A stretch of 22,476 nucleotides of DNA from JAOUEE01 sp051011595 (lineage in GTDB: Bacteria > Actinomycetota > Acidimicrobiia > Acidimicrobiales > SHLQ01). The notes beneath the pieces are model-generated. The model did no database searches. It was not told where the DNA came from and worked only from the letters and a program-made list of their open reading frames with translations. The position numbers were made by a program, and so were the translations under genes. This document shows positions 1 to 6,576 of this stretch, one piece after another; the stretch's first letter is position 1, and each line of letters opens with the position of its first letter. Location: positions 1-22,476 of the forward strand of contig JBPCTQ010000233.1 of assembly GCA_051011595.1 (NCBI GenBank), in the 5' to 3' direction.

Positions 1-2
1 TC

Positions 3-92
3 GACAGCCCCGAGGGCCACGACGGCTTCTTGTTGGAACACGTCGCCCTTCGCCCCATCATCAGCAGCTTCCTGGACAAGGACCACTCATGA
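3..92 (+). CDS. metX: Homoserine O-acyltransferase (MetX), C-terminal end only
   Basis: Only the last 29 codons are in the window; the gene starts upstream. The visible peptide contains Ser-Pro-Glu-Gly-His-Asp-Gly-Phe-Leu, which matches the C-terminal catalytic-histidine region (GHDAFL type) of alpha/beta-hydrolase-fold homoserine O-acetyl/succinyltransferases. These activate homoserine for methionine synthesis. The stop codon overlaps the next start as ATGA (89-92), so the two genes are translationally coupled. The downstream neighbour is a PLP enzyme that would use the O-acylhomoserine product, which supports the call. With so short a fragment the acyl specificity cannot be told. Confidence 0.65.
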   Translation, partial: DSPEGHDGFLLEHVALRPIISSFLDKDHS

Positions 93-1279
93 CCACCGAT
101 CCCGTCGACCACCGACGACTGGAGACCCGGGCCATCCGCGCCGGCCGCGGCAGCAACGACACCGCGTTGGCCCCGGTGTTGTGGGCCACCACCACCTTCG
201 TCACTCCGACGGTCGACGATGGGCGTCGTATGGCCACCGATGCCGGCGCCGAGCGGTTCTACACCCGCTACGGCAACCCCACGGTCGGCGCGTTCGAGGA
301 CGCCATCGCCGATCTGGAAGGAGCCGAGACGGCCCGCGCATTCGCCTCGGGTATGGGTGCGATCAGTGCGGTGGTGCTGGGTCTGTGCTCCCAGGGCGAC
401 CACATCGTCGCTCAGAGCCAGCTCTACGCCGGTACCCAACTGCTGCTGCAGACCGCCTGTCCCCGTTTCGGCATCGACGTCACCTTCGTCGACGGCACCC
501 GACCGGGGGCGTTCGAAGAAGCCGTCGTGCCGGGCAAGACCATGTTGGTGGTGGCCGAGACCCCGGCCAACCCCCGTCTCGGCATCGTCGATCTGGAGGA
601 GTTGGGGGCCATCAAGGGTCCCATCACCATGGTCGACTCGACGTTCGCCACCCCGCTCATCCAGCGGCCGCTCGAGTACGGCGTCGATCTGGTGCTGCAC
701 TCGGCCACCAAGGCCATTGCGGGGCACAACGACGCAACGTTGGGAGTGGTGGCCGGCACCGAGGAGCTTCTCACCTGGTTGTGGGGGTTTGCGGTCCTGC
801 AGGGGGCCAACGCCGCGCCCTTCGATGCCATGAACGGTTTGCGGGGCCTGCGCACCCTGGGGGTGCGGCTACGACAACAGACCGAGACCGCCCAACACCT
901 GGCCGAGTTGCTCGAAGGGCACCCGCTGGTCGAGAACGTGAGCTACCCCGGGCTCGACAGTCATCCCCAGCGTGATCTGGCCAAACGCCAGATGGAAATG
1001 GCCGGCGGCCTGCTCACCTTCGACGTGGTCGGCGGCCTCGAAGCCGGCCGGGTCTTCGTCGAGTCGACCGAGATCGCGCAGTTGGCCACGTCGCTGGGTG
1101 GCCCCGAGACGCTGGTGACCCATCCGGCGTCCACCACCCATGTGGGCCTCACCCCCGAGGAGTTCGACGCGGCCGGAATCGGGCCGGGCACCATCAGACT
1201 CTCGGCCGGCCTGGAGCACGCCCTCGATCTGGAGGCCGACCTTTTGTCGGCACTCGATCGGGCCGCCCACGTCGACTGA
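89..1279 (+). CDS. Cys/Met-metabolism PLP enzyme (cystathionine gamma-synthase or O-acylhomoserine sulfhydrylase type)
   Basis: This 396-aa fold-type I PLP enzyme has the usual length of the trans-sulfuration family. Visible landmarks are the substrate/phosphate-binding Tyr58-x-Arg60 with Tyr61 (FYTRYGNPT), SGMGA at 88-92 in the cofactor cleft, ETPANP at 157-162, Asp183 (VDSTFATP) that should bind the pyridine nitrogen, and the Schiff-base Lys208 in HSATK. Arg372 near the C-terminus fits the substrate-carboxylate arginine. It probably joins O-acylhomoserine to cysteine or sulfide in the cytoplasm. ATG at 89 overlaps the metX stop, with AAGGA at 78-82 as ribosome binding site. The family also includes methionine gamma-lyase, and sequence alone does not separate these activities; the metX neighbour favours a biosynthetic role. 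Confidence 0.85.
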   Translation: MTTDPVDHRRLETRAIRAGRGSNDTALAPVLWATTTFVTPTVDDGRRMATDAGAERFYTRYGNPTVGAFEDAIADLEGAETARAFASGMGAISAVVLGLCSQGDHIVAQSQLYAGTQLLLQTACPRFGIDVTFVDGTRPGAFEEAVVPGKTMLVVAETPANPRLGIVDLEELGAIKGPITMVDSTFATPLIQRPLEYGVDLVLHSATKAIAGHNDATLGVVAGTEELLTWLWGFAVLQGANAAPFDAMNGLRGLRTLGVRLRQQTETAQHLAELLEGHPLVENVSYPGLDSHPQRDLAKRQMEMAGGLLTFDVVGGLEAGRVFVESTEIAQLATSLGGPETLVTHPASTTHVGLTPEEFDAAGIGPGTIRLSAGLEHALDLEADLLSALDRAAHVD

Positions 1280-1288
1280 GGCCGACTG

Positions 1289-2071
1289 GTGCCGGAGATC
1301 CTCGAGGTCGAGACGTATCGCCGAACCGCCGAGCGGGCCCTGCGTCGACCGATCGCCACGGTGCACGCCGACGACGACTGGTTCCTGAAGGGTGGACTCG
1401 ATCGCGACGGTGTCATCGCCGCCTTGGCCGGGCGCCAATTGGCGGGCACCCGCCGTCGAGGCAAACTGCTGCTGCTCGACGTCGACGACGGCCCGGTGCT
1501 GGGGCTGAGATTCGGGATGACCGGACGGCTGTTGGTCGATGGAGCGGCCGGCATCGATCGGCTGGAGTACTCGAGCGACCGCGACGATCCGGTGTGGGAT
1601 CGTTTCGGTCTCACGTTCGCCGACGGTGGTTCTCTGGTGTTGCGCGACCCGCGTCGGCTGGGTGGCGTCGAGCTGGATCCGGCCGAGGATCGGTTGGGTC
1701 CCGATGCCTGGACCCTGGGGCCGGCTGCGTTGCGGGACCTGCTGGGGTCGAGCACGGCGCCGCTGAAGGCCCGGCTGATGGATCAGTCCCGCCTGGCCGG
1801 GATGGGCAACCTGTTGACCGATGAGACGTTGTGGCGAGCCGGCCTGGCCCCCACCCGGGAATCGGGGTCGCTCGACGGGGCCGAGGTCAGGCGGCTGCAT
1901 CGCCACCTGCGCCGGACGCTCGACGAACTGGACCGTCGTGGTGGGTCGCACACCGGCGATCTCCAGGAGAGCCGCCAGCGGGGTGCTTCGTGTCCTCGCG
2001 ACGGTCAACCGCTGCGGCGCGACACGGTCGGCGGTCGCACCACGTACTGGTGCCCGAGTCATCAGCGCTGA
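1289..2071 (+). CDS. Fpg/Nei-family DNA glycosylase/AP lyase
   Basis: This 260-aa base-excision repair enzyme starts at GTG, which places Pro2 and Glu3 exactly where the family needs its catalytic N-terminal proline and glutamate (MPEILEVE). Other landmarks are the beta-hairpin Lys59 (RRGK), Asn174 in GMGNLLTDE (the helix-two-turn-helix motif) and Arg250 in the C-terminal zinc-finger loop (GRTTYWCP). It should excise oxidised bases and nick the abasic site. The zinc finger is atypical: ligand positions read Cys235-x2-Asp238 and Cys255-x2-His258 instead of four cysteines. It lies 9 bp after the PLP enzyme and may be co-transcribed with it. Whether it prefers 8-oxoguanine (Fpg) or oxidised pyrimidines (Nei) is not clear from sequence. 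Confidence 0.85.
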   Translation: MPEILEVETYRRTAERALRRPIATVHADDDWFLKGGLDRDGVIAALAGRQLAGTRRRGKLLLLDVDDGPVLGLRFGMTGRLLVDGAAGIDRLEYSSDRDDPVWDRFGLTFADGGSLVLRDPRRLGGVELDPAEDRLGPDAWTLGPAALRDLLGSSTAPLKARLMDQSRLAGMGNLLTDETLWRAGLAPTRESGSLDGAEVRRLHRHLRRTLDELDRRGGSHTGDLQESRQRGASCPRDGQPLRRDTVGGRTTYWCPSHQR

Positions 2072-2142
2072 CATCACCTCCCGTCTCGCTGCGCTGTAGG
2101 TTGGACTCTTCGTCAGTACACGGGCCGGGGTAGCGGATCAGG

Positions 2143-2493
2143 GTGCGTACACAACTGCACAGCCAGCGGCGCTGGCCGAGGTTTCTCGCTGTGGCGGCGG
2201 TGGCGTTGGCCCTGATGTCGACGCTGGCCGCTCCGGTGTCGGCGCAGACCGACGAGACCGGCAGCGAGGAAGACGACGTCGCCATTGTCCGCATCAGCGA
2301 CGAGGCCAACGAGAACCGGATCGATCAGGCCGTGCTCGGGTTGTTGATCATCGCCTTCTCCCTGGCGGTGCTCACGTTGCTGTTCTGGTGGCACACCCAG
2401 CCCAGTCGGCGAGCCCGGGTGCTCGCCGCTCGTACCGGACCGTCCGGTGTCGTCGACGCCGATCCAACCCCTGAAGGAGACCCTGATGGCTGA
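2143..2493 (+). CDS. Small membrane protein with signal peptide and C-terminal TM helix
   Basis: Hypothetical protein of 116 aa that I do not recognise as a family. The GTG start gives a basic N-terminus (Arg9-Arg10, Arg13), a hydrophobic core at 15-28 and a probable signal peptidase site after Ala34 (PVSA/QT). An acidic 35-60 segment follows, then one transmembrane helix at about 62-83, then a basic Arg-rich stretch (SRRAR) and a short cytoplasmic tail. The topology implied is an exported, membrane-anchored protein with a small extracytoplasmic loop. Its stop overlaps the start of the next gene by 8 bp, so it heads a likely three-gene operon with the 76-aa protein and the PH-like protein. 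Confidence 0.7.
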   Translation: MRTQLHSQRRWPRFLAVAAVALALMSTLAAPVSAQTDETGSEEDDVAIVRISDEANENRIDQAVLGLLIIAFSLAVLTLLFWWHTQPSRRARVLAARTGPSGVVDADPTPEGDPDG

Positions 2494-2716
2494 CCAGGCC
2501 GACATCGACGCCATGATCGGGCGGTTCAAGGACCGGGCCACTGCGGTGCGGAATCGCACCCTTCCACCGGTGGGTGGTGACGAGCGCCAGATGTTCATCG
2601 AACAGGCCCAGCTCGACTATCAGGACTTCGCCATCATCGGTGATGCCGAGGCATCCATCGACGATGGCATCCTGGTGTTGCGCATCGATCTCCGGCCGGG
2701 CGCCGAGTCGTCCTAG
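2486..2716 (+). CDS. Conserved-looking 76-aa protein, function unknown
   Basis: The ATG at 2486 is chosen because AAGGAGA sits at 2474-2480, five bases upstream; longer in-frame readings begin inside the preceding gene without such a site. The protein is soluble and predicted mostly alpha then beta: an amphipathic N-terminal helix, an acidic middle (FIEQAQLDYQDFAIIGD), and a hydrophobic strand-like end (GILVLRIDLRPG). No cysteines, signal peptide or TM segment are seen. It overlaps the upstream membrane-protein gene and lies 29 bp before the PH-like gene, so a joint role is plausible but unproven. I do not recognise the family. Confidence 0.65.
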   Translation: MADQADIDAMIGRFKDRATAVRNRTLPPVGGDERQMFIEQAQLDYQDFAIIGDAEASIDDGILVLRIDLRPGAESS

Positions 2717-2748
2717 GCTGAGGTTCTTCCCCAACCGAGGAGCCCGTG

Positions 2749-3237
2749 GTGGCCGAGACCGCCGAATCCGACATCTCCCAGAGTGGACCGCCGGACCCAC
2801 CTCCGGCCCCCGCCGCGGCGGGGGCCAGCGCCGCACCGGCGGCAACCGACACCAACCCTGACCCGCATGGTCTGGGTCCGCTGGTCGGCCAGTTGTCCGA
2901 GGGCGCTGCCGAAGCGGGCCGAGCCGCCATCGCCGTGCTGACGCTGGTGTTGGCCGACGGTGAGTCGGTGGCCGACCTGGCCGTGGGTCGGGTCGGCGGC
3001 GCCAATGGTGTCGTGGCTCTCACGTCGCAGCGCCTGTTGTTGGTGAGCGATCGATCCTTCAAGGCCGACGCCATCGAGTTCCCGCTCGACGCCGGCCTCG
3101 AGGTGAAGGGTTGGCAGGACGAGGATCGGGCCACCATCGCCATCGTCGACGAACACGACTCGGCCACGCTCGACGAGATCGTCGACCGGCAGTCGGCTCA
3201 ACGCCTGGCGCTCGCCGTCGAGGGGGCCACCGGCTGA
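2749..3237 (+). CDS. Bacterial PH-like domain protein
   Basis: 162 aa counted from the second of two adjacent GTG codons; GAGGAG at 2737-2742 is better spaced for 2749 than for 2746. The N-terminal 40 residues are Pro/Ala-rich and probably disordered. From about residue 70 the pattern 'GVVALTSQRLLLVSD' followed by alternating strands is typical of YokE-like/bacterial PH domains, which begin with a 'vT.~R~l' strand and form a beta barrel with a closing helix (here DEIVDRQSAQRLAL). No membrane segment is present, so it is probably cytoplasmic and may bind protein or membrane partners. It ends 43 bp before the tRNA and is the last gene of the small operon. Confidence 0.6.
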   Translation: MAETAESDISQSGPPDPPPAPAAAGASAAPAATDTNPDPHGLGPLVGQLSEGAAEAGRAAIAVLTLVLADGESVADLAVGRVGGANGVVALTSQRLLLVSDRSFKADAIEFPLDAGLEVKGWQDEDRATIAIVDEHDSATLDEIVDRQSAQRLALAVEGATG

Positions 3238-3263
3238 CGGTCGGATTCACCGGCGTAGATTGC

Positions 3264-3269
3264 TACGCT
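3264..3269 (+). promoter_or_regulatory. Possible -10 element of the tRNA-Gly gene
   Basis: TACGCT matches the actinobacterial -10 pattern TAnnnT and ends 11 bp before the first base of the tRNA. No convincing -35 hexamer is visible at the right spacing, so this is a weak call. Confidence 0.3.
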
Positions 3270-3280
3270 GACCGTTCCCT

Positions 3281-3356
3281 GCGGACGTAGCTCAGTTGGT
3301 AGAGCGCAACCTTGCCAAGGTTGAGGTCGCCGGTTCGAGCCCGGTCGTCCGCTCCA
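3281..3356 (+). tRNA. tRNA-Gly (anticodon GCC), CCA encoded
   Basis: A complete cloverleaf can be folded by eye. The acceptor stem GCGGACG (3281-3287) pairs with CGTCCGC (3346-3352). The D stem is GCTC/GAGC. The anticodon stem CAACC/GGTTG encloses the loop TTGCCAA with anticodon GCC at 3314-3316, and the T arm is GCCGG-TTCGAGC-CCGGT. The discriminator is T3353 and the CCA end is encoded at 3354-3356. Glycine identity follows from the GCC anticodon. Confidence 0.97.
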
Positions 3357-3361
3357 CGCGA

Positions 3362-3395
3362 GGCCCAGGTCAGAGAATCATTCTCGGCCTGGGCC
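3362..3395 (+). terminator. Strong hairpin just downstream of the tRNA
   Basis: GGCCCAGG (3362-3369) pairs with CCTGGGCC (3388-3395). An inner stem GAGAA (3373-3377)/TTCTC (3381-3385) closes on a TCA loop. It starts five bases after the tRNA CCA, so a role in termination or 3' processing is likely. There is no T-run after it, so it is not a textbook intrinsic terminator. Confidence 0.55.
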
Positions 3396-3508
3396 GTTGT
3401 CGTTCACCGGCCGAGCGGAGCGAAGGTCCGGGCGGCCTATTGCGACGGCCTGGCGATGCCGAGCAAGGTGTTGGGACGGGCTCGGCGTCGTCGCGGTGCT
3501 CGCAGCTC

Positions 3509-5413
3509 ATGATCCACTCGTATTCCATAGGCCCGACTCGCATCGTTGCGATGATGCTGGCTGCGTTTGTGATCGTGGTCGGGGTCGTTCTGGGTACCGG
3601 TGAGGTCGGGGCGGCTGTGCCCACCGAACCACCGGAGCCGGTGCAGGGGATCGACAACGGCACTTCGGCGACGGTGCGGGCCAGTACGTCGCGTGACCAA
3701 CATCTGTTCGTGGGTGGCAACTTCTCGCTGGCCGGCGGCCAACCCCACCACGACGCCGCCGCCATCGACATGAGGACCGGCCTGGTCGATCACACCTGGC
3801 GGGTCGACACCAACGGCACCGTGCACGCCATGGTTGCTGCTCCCGACGGTTCGGCCATCTACGTGGGCGGCGACTTCACCACGGTCAACGGGGTCGCCCG
3901 CCGATTCGTCGCCAAGGTGCACCCGGTGAGCGGACAGTTGCTCCCCGAACAGATCGACGTCAACGGAGCCGTGTACGCCATGGCCGCGCATCGCGATCGG
4001 CTCTACATCGGCGGCAGCTTCAGCGAAGTCGACGGGCGGCCGCGTCGTCGGCTGGCCGCGTTGCGCAACGACGAGGTGATGTGGTCCTGGCTGGCCAACG
4101 CCAACGGCCGAGTGCGTGACATCAACCTGTCGGCGAATGGCCAGAATATGTTCGTGGCCGGCAGCTTCAACACCCTCGACGGGTCGGCGGCCACCGGACG
4201 GGTGGGACGGATACGGGCCGCCGACGGAGTGCGCCTGCCGTTGAACATCGGCTTCCCGAATTCCCACACCGTGCTCGACACCACCCTGTCGGCCAATGAG
4301 TCGACCCTCTTCATGGCCGTGGGCGGCCCGCCCTGGTTGGGCGGCAACCGCACCCGGGCGGTTCGTGTGATCGACGGTGCCCTGCTCTGGGAGTACGACC
4401 ACGAGTCGGATTCCCAGGCCCTGATCGAATCCGGCGGGGTGCTCTACGTGGGCGGCCACTTCGACTTCGCCGACGCCGGTGACGGCCGGGCTCGACTGAT
4501 GGCGCTCAATGCCGCCACCGGCGGTGTCATCGGCTGGGCGCCACAAGTCAACAGTGTGTTCGGGGTGTGGGATCTCGATGCTTCGCCGTGGGGGCTGGTC
4601 GGTGTGGGCGACTTCACCCAGGTCGACGGACGGGCCCGTGGTCACGTGGCGGTGTACGACCAGGTGACCTTCAGTCGGCCCAGTACCCCGACGCCCACCT
4701 GCCGGGCCACGGTGAAGGCCAACGGCGACGTGGTGCTGCGCTGGGAACAATGGATGGGGGAGGAGACCACCATCGTCCGCCGAGACGGCGACTATCTCGG
4801 CCGGGTGGAGAACGCCGGCCTGGCCTTCGCCGACCGCAAGCCGTCGCCCGGATTGCATCGATATCAGGTGCGGACCAAGGAGATCGGTGTGGTCACCGAC
4901 ATCGAGTGCGGCACCGTGAACGTTCCCGCACCACCGGTCGAGTGCCGAGTCACCGTGCGAGCCAACGGCCAGGTCGAGCTCCGATGGGACCGCTGGCCGG
5001 GCGAGGACACCTACATCGTGCGGCGCGACGGGGCGTTCCTGACCAAGGTGTTCGACGGCGGTGTGGCCCACACCGACACACCCGGCGGCCCGGGCGCATA
5101 CGACTACGTCATCCGGATCAAGGAGAACCGCATCCAGCGAGACGTGCCGTGTGGTCCGGTTGTCGTACCCGAAGCCGACTCCTGTGTGGCCACCGTGGGA
5201 GGCAGCGGCGGGGTCGACATCACCTGGAACCCGTGGCCGGGGGAGGACACCTACATCGTGCGGCGCGACGGGGCATTCCTCGCCAAGGTGTTCGACGGCG
5301 GCCTCGCCTATTCCGACGGCTCGGCCGAGCCCGGATCGCATTCGTACCTGGTGCGGGTGAAGGAATCCGGAGTGGTCACCAACGTGCCGTGTGGTTCGGT
5401 GATCGTGACCTGA
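3509..5413 (+). CDS. Secreted beta-propeller-like protein with three C-terminal repeat modules
   Basis: The open frame reaches back into the tRNA, so the real start must be later. ATG at 3509 gives 634 aa with a classic signal peptide (hydrophobic stretch about 15-31, cleavage near Gly-Ala-Ala/Val); ATG at 3551 is a possible alternative. Residues about 50-390 hold repeated blades with the signature [VI]GG.F...G (VGGNFSLAGG, VGGDFTTVNG, IGGSFSEVDG, AGSFNTLDG, VGGHFDFAD, GVGDFTQVDG), like a delta-60/Kelch-type propeller. Three modules of about 80 aa follow, starting at Cys398, Cys479 and Cys559, each with a 'W..W.GE.T.IVRRDG' core and a second Cys near the end, reminiscent of FnIII-like sandwiches with a disulfide. 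It is probably exported and binds surface or extracellular ligands. No catalytic residues are evident. Confidence 0.75.
   Translation: MIHSYSIGPTRIVAMMLAAFVIVVGVVLGTGEVGAAVPTEPPEPVQGIDNGTSATVRASTSRDQHLFVGGNFSLAGGQPHHDAAAIDMRTGLVDHTWRVDTNGTVHAMVAAPDGSAIYVGGDFTTVNGVARRFVAKVHPVSGQLLPEQIDVNGAVYAMAAHRDRLYIGGSFSEVDGRPRRRLAALRNDEVMWSWLANANGRVRDINLSANGQNMFVAGSFNTLDGSAATGRVGRIRAADGVRLPLNIGFPNSHTVLDTTLSANESTLFMAVGGPPWLGGNRTRAVRVIDGALLWEYDHESDSQALIESGGVLYVGGHFDFADAGDGRARLMALNAATGGVIGWAPQVNSVFGVWDLDASPWGLVGVGDFTQVDGRARGHVAVYDQVTFSRPSTPTPTCRATVKANGDVVLRWEQWMGEETTIVRRDGDYLGRVENAGLAFADRKPSPGLHRYQVRTKEIGVVTDIECGTVNVPAPPVECRVTVRANGQVELRWDRWPGEDTYIVRRDGAFLTKVFDGGVAHTDTPGGPGAYDYVIRIKENRIQRDVPCGPVVVPEADSCVATVGGSGGVDITWNPWPGEDTYIVRRDGAFLAKVFDGGLAYSDGSAEPGSHSYLVRVKESGVVTNVPCGSVIVT
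4994..5301 (+). repeat. Near-identical 68-bp core shared by modules 2 and 3 of the propeller protein
   Basis: Positions 4994-5061 and 5234-5301 (offset 240 bp) differ at only four positions by eye. The whole modules repeat with periods of 243 and 240 bp. Module 1 (from 4700) is clearly more diverged in DNA. This is intragenic duplication within the secreted protein gene. Confidence 0.8.
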
Positions 5414-5445
5414 CGAGGGCGGTCCGGCGCGACTAGCCAGGGGTG

Positions 5446-5967
5446 ATGGAGCTCATCCGGCGAGATGCGGTCGACGCTGATGTGGTGGCGATGACCGACA
5501 TCTACAACGCCTTGCTCGAGTCGACCACCATCGAGTGGACCGAGCAGGCCCACACCGTGGACCAGCGCCTCCAGTGGCAGCAGGCCCAACAACGGGCAGG
5601 ACGGCCGGTGCTGGTGGCGGAGGCCGACGCCGCCGTGGTGGGGTGGGCCAGCTACGGAGACTTCCGCGACGCCGACCGATGGCCCGGGTACCGGTTCACC
5701 GTTGAACACTCCATCCATGTGGCCCAGCCCTGGTGGGGGAGGGGCGTCGGTCGTCTCCTGATCGACGGTCTGATCGAGCGAGCCATCGCCGACGGCAAAC
5801 ACGTGATGGTGGCCGGAATCGACGGATCCAATGTCGAGTCGATCCGGTTCCACGAGAAGATGGGGTTCACCGTGGCGGGTGAGTTGTCCGAGATCGGTCG
5901 GAAACACGATCAATGGCTCGATCTGGTGTTGATGCAGCTCGTGCTCGGCGACGGCGACCAGCCGTGA
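5446..5967 (+). CDS. GNAT acetyltransferase, phosphinothricin acetyltransferase (PAT)-like
   Basis: 173 aa from ATG 5446; a GTG directly before it (5443) could also serve. The acetyl-CoA loop reads Trp97-Gly-Arg-Gly-Val-Gly-Arg103, followed by a helix. The C-terminal block with AGIDGSNVESIRFHEKMGF and GRKHDQWLDLVLMQ is the hallmark of the PAT/Bar/YncA (MnaT) group, which N-acetylates amino-acid-like amines such as phosphinothricin or methionine sulfone analogues. The protein is cytoplasmic. It lies 32 bp after the secreted protein, and its stop overlaps the next start (TGATG at 5965-5969), so it is coupled to the HAD phosphatase. Its real substrate cannot be read from sequence. Confidence 0.85.
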   Translation: MELIRRDAVDADVVAMTDIYNALLESTTIEWTEQAHTVDQRLQWQQAQQRAGRPVLVAEADAAVVGWASYGDFRDADRWPGYRFTVEHSIHVAQPWWGRGVGRLLIDGLIERAIADGKHVMVAGIDGSNVESIRFHEKMGFTVAGELSEIGRKHDQWLDLVLMQLVLGDGDQP

Positions 5968-6557
5968 TGCTGGTCATCGATCTGGGTGATGTGGTCTGCC
6001 ACTTCCGGCCCGAGCCGAGAATGGAACGGCTGGCCGCCATCTCGGGCCTGAGCGAGCAAGAGGTCCGTCGCCGCTGGTGGGAATCGGGCCTGGAGAAGGC
6101 GGCCGAATCGGGCCGGTTGGGTCCCGACGTGTACGGCCCCGTTCGTGAGGCACTGGCCATCGACACTCCCGACGACGAGCTGCGAGCCACCTGGAGTCTG
6201 GCCTTCGTTCCCAACCCGGCCGTCGTCGACCTGGTGGCCCGCGTCGCCGCACCGACCGTGCTCTTCACCAACAACGGACCCATCGTGAGCGACTGTCTCC
6301 GCCACGAGCTGGTCGAGGTGCAGCAACACTTCGAGCACATCGTCTGTTCCTGGCACATCGGTCACCGCAAGCCGAGTCCCGAGGCGTTCACCACCCTGGC
6401 TGGTGAACTCGGCGCCGAGCCCGGCCGGCTCGTGTTCGTCGACGACAGCCAGGCCAATGTCGACGCGGCCCGCGGCGTGGGGCTCGATGCCCTGCGTTTC
6501 ACCACACCGGATGGGCTGCGGGCTGCCCTGGCCAGACGGGGGCTGTTGGTGATGTGA
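5967..6557 (+). CDS. HAD-superfamily phosphatase, YihX-like
   Basis: 196 aa from the ATG that overlaps the preceding stop; a longer in-frame reading from 5913 lies inside the acetyltransferase gene and is unlikely. HAD motifs are visible: nucleophile Asp5 in DLGDVV (motif I), Thr101 in LFTNN (motif II), Lys135 in GHRKPSPEAF (motif III) and Asp159-Asp160 in VFVDDSQANV (motif IV). The usual second aspartate of motif I is Gly7, as in the E. coli YihX subgroup (DLGNV), which dephosphorylates alpha-glucose-1-phosphate. The helical cap at about 15-85 is of C1 type. It is likely a cytoplasmic small-molecule phosphatase; the substrate is unknown. It is operonic with the acetyltransferase, and the sulfatase follows 19 bp later. 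Confidence 0.85.
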   Translation: MLVIDLGDVVCHFRPEPRMERLAAISGLSEQEVRRRWWESGLEKAAESGRLGPDVYGPVREALAIDTPDDELRATWSLAFVPNPAVVDLVARVAAPTVLFTNNGPIVSDCLRHELVEVQQHFEHIVCSWHIGHRKPSPEAFTTLAGELGAEPGRLVFVDDSQANVDAARGVGLDALRFTTPDGLRAALARRGLLVM

Positions 6558-6576
6558 AGGGCTACGGTCGTCGCTC

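Noticed and set aside
3408..3432. GAGCGGAGCGAAGG-like segment considered as a REP-type repeat
   Set aside because: No second copy was found in the window by eye, so a repeat family cannot be supported.
3296..3508. Upstream in-frame extension of the secreted propeller protein
   Set aside because: It starts inside the tRNA-Gly gene and crosses the hairpin; the signal peptide begins at 3509 or shortly after.
3437..5341. Long minus-strand open frame opposite the propeller gene
   Set aside because: It is the same kind of high-GC antisense shadow; the + strand product has a signal peptide and clear internal repeats.
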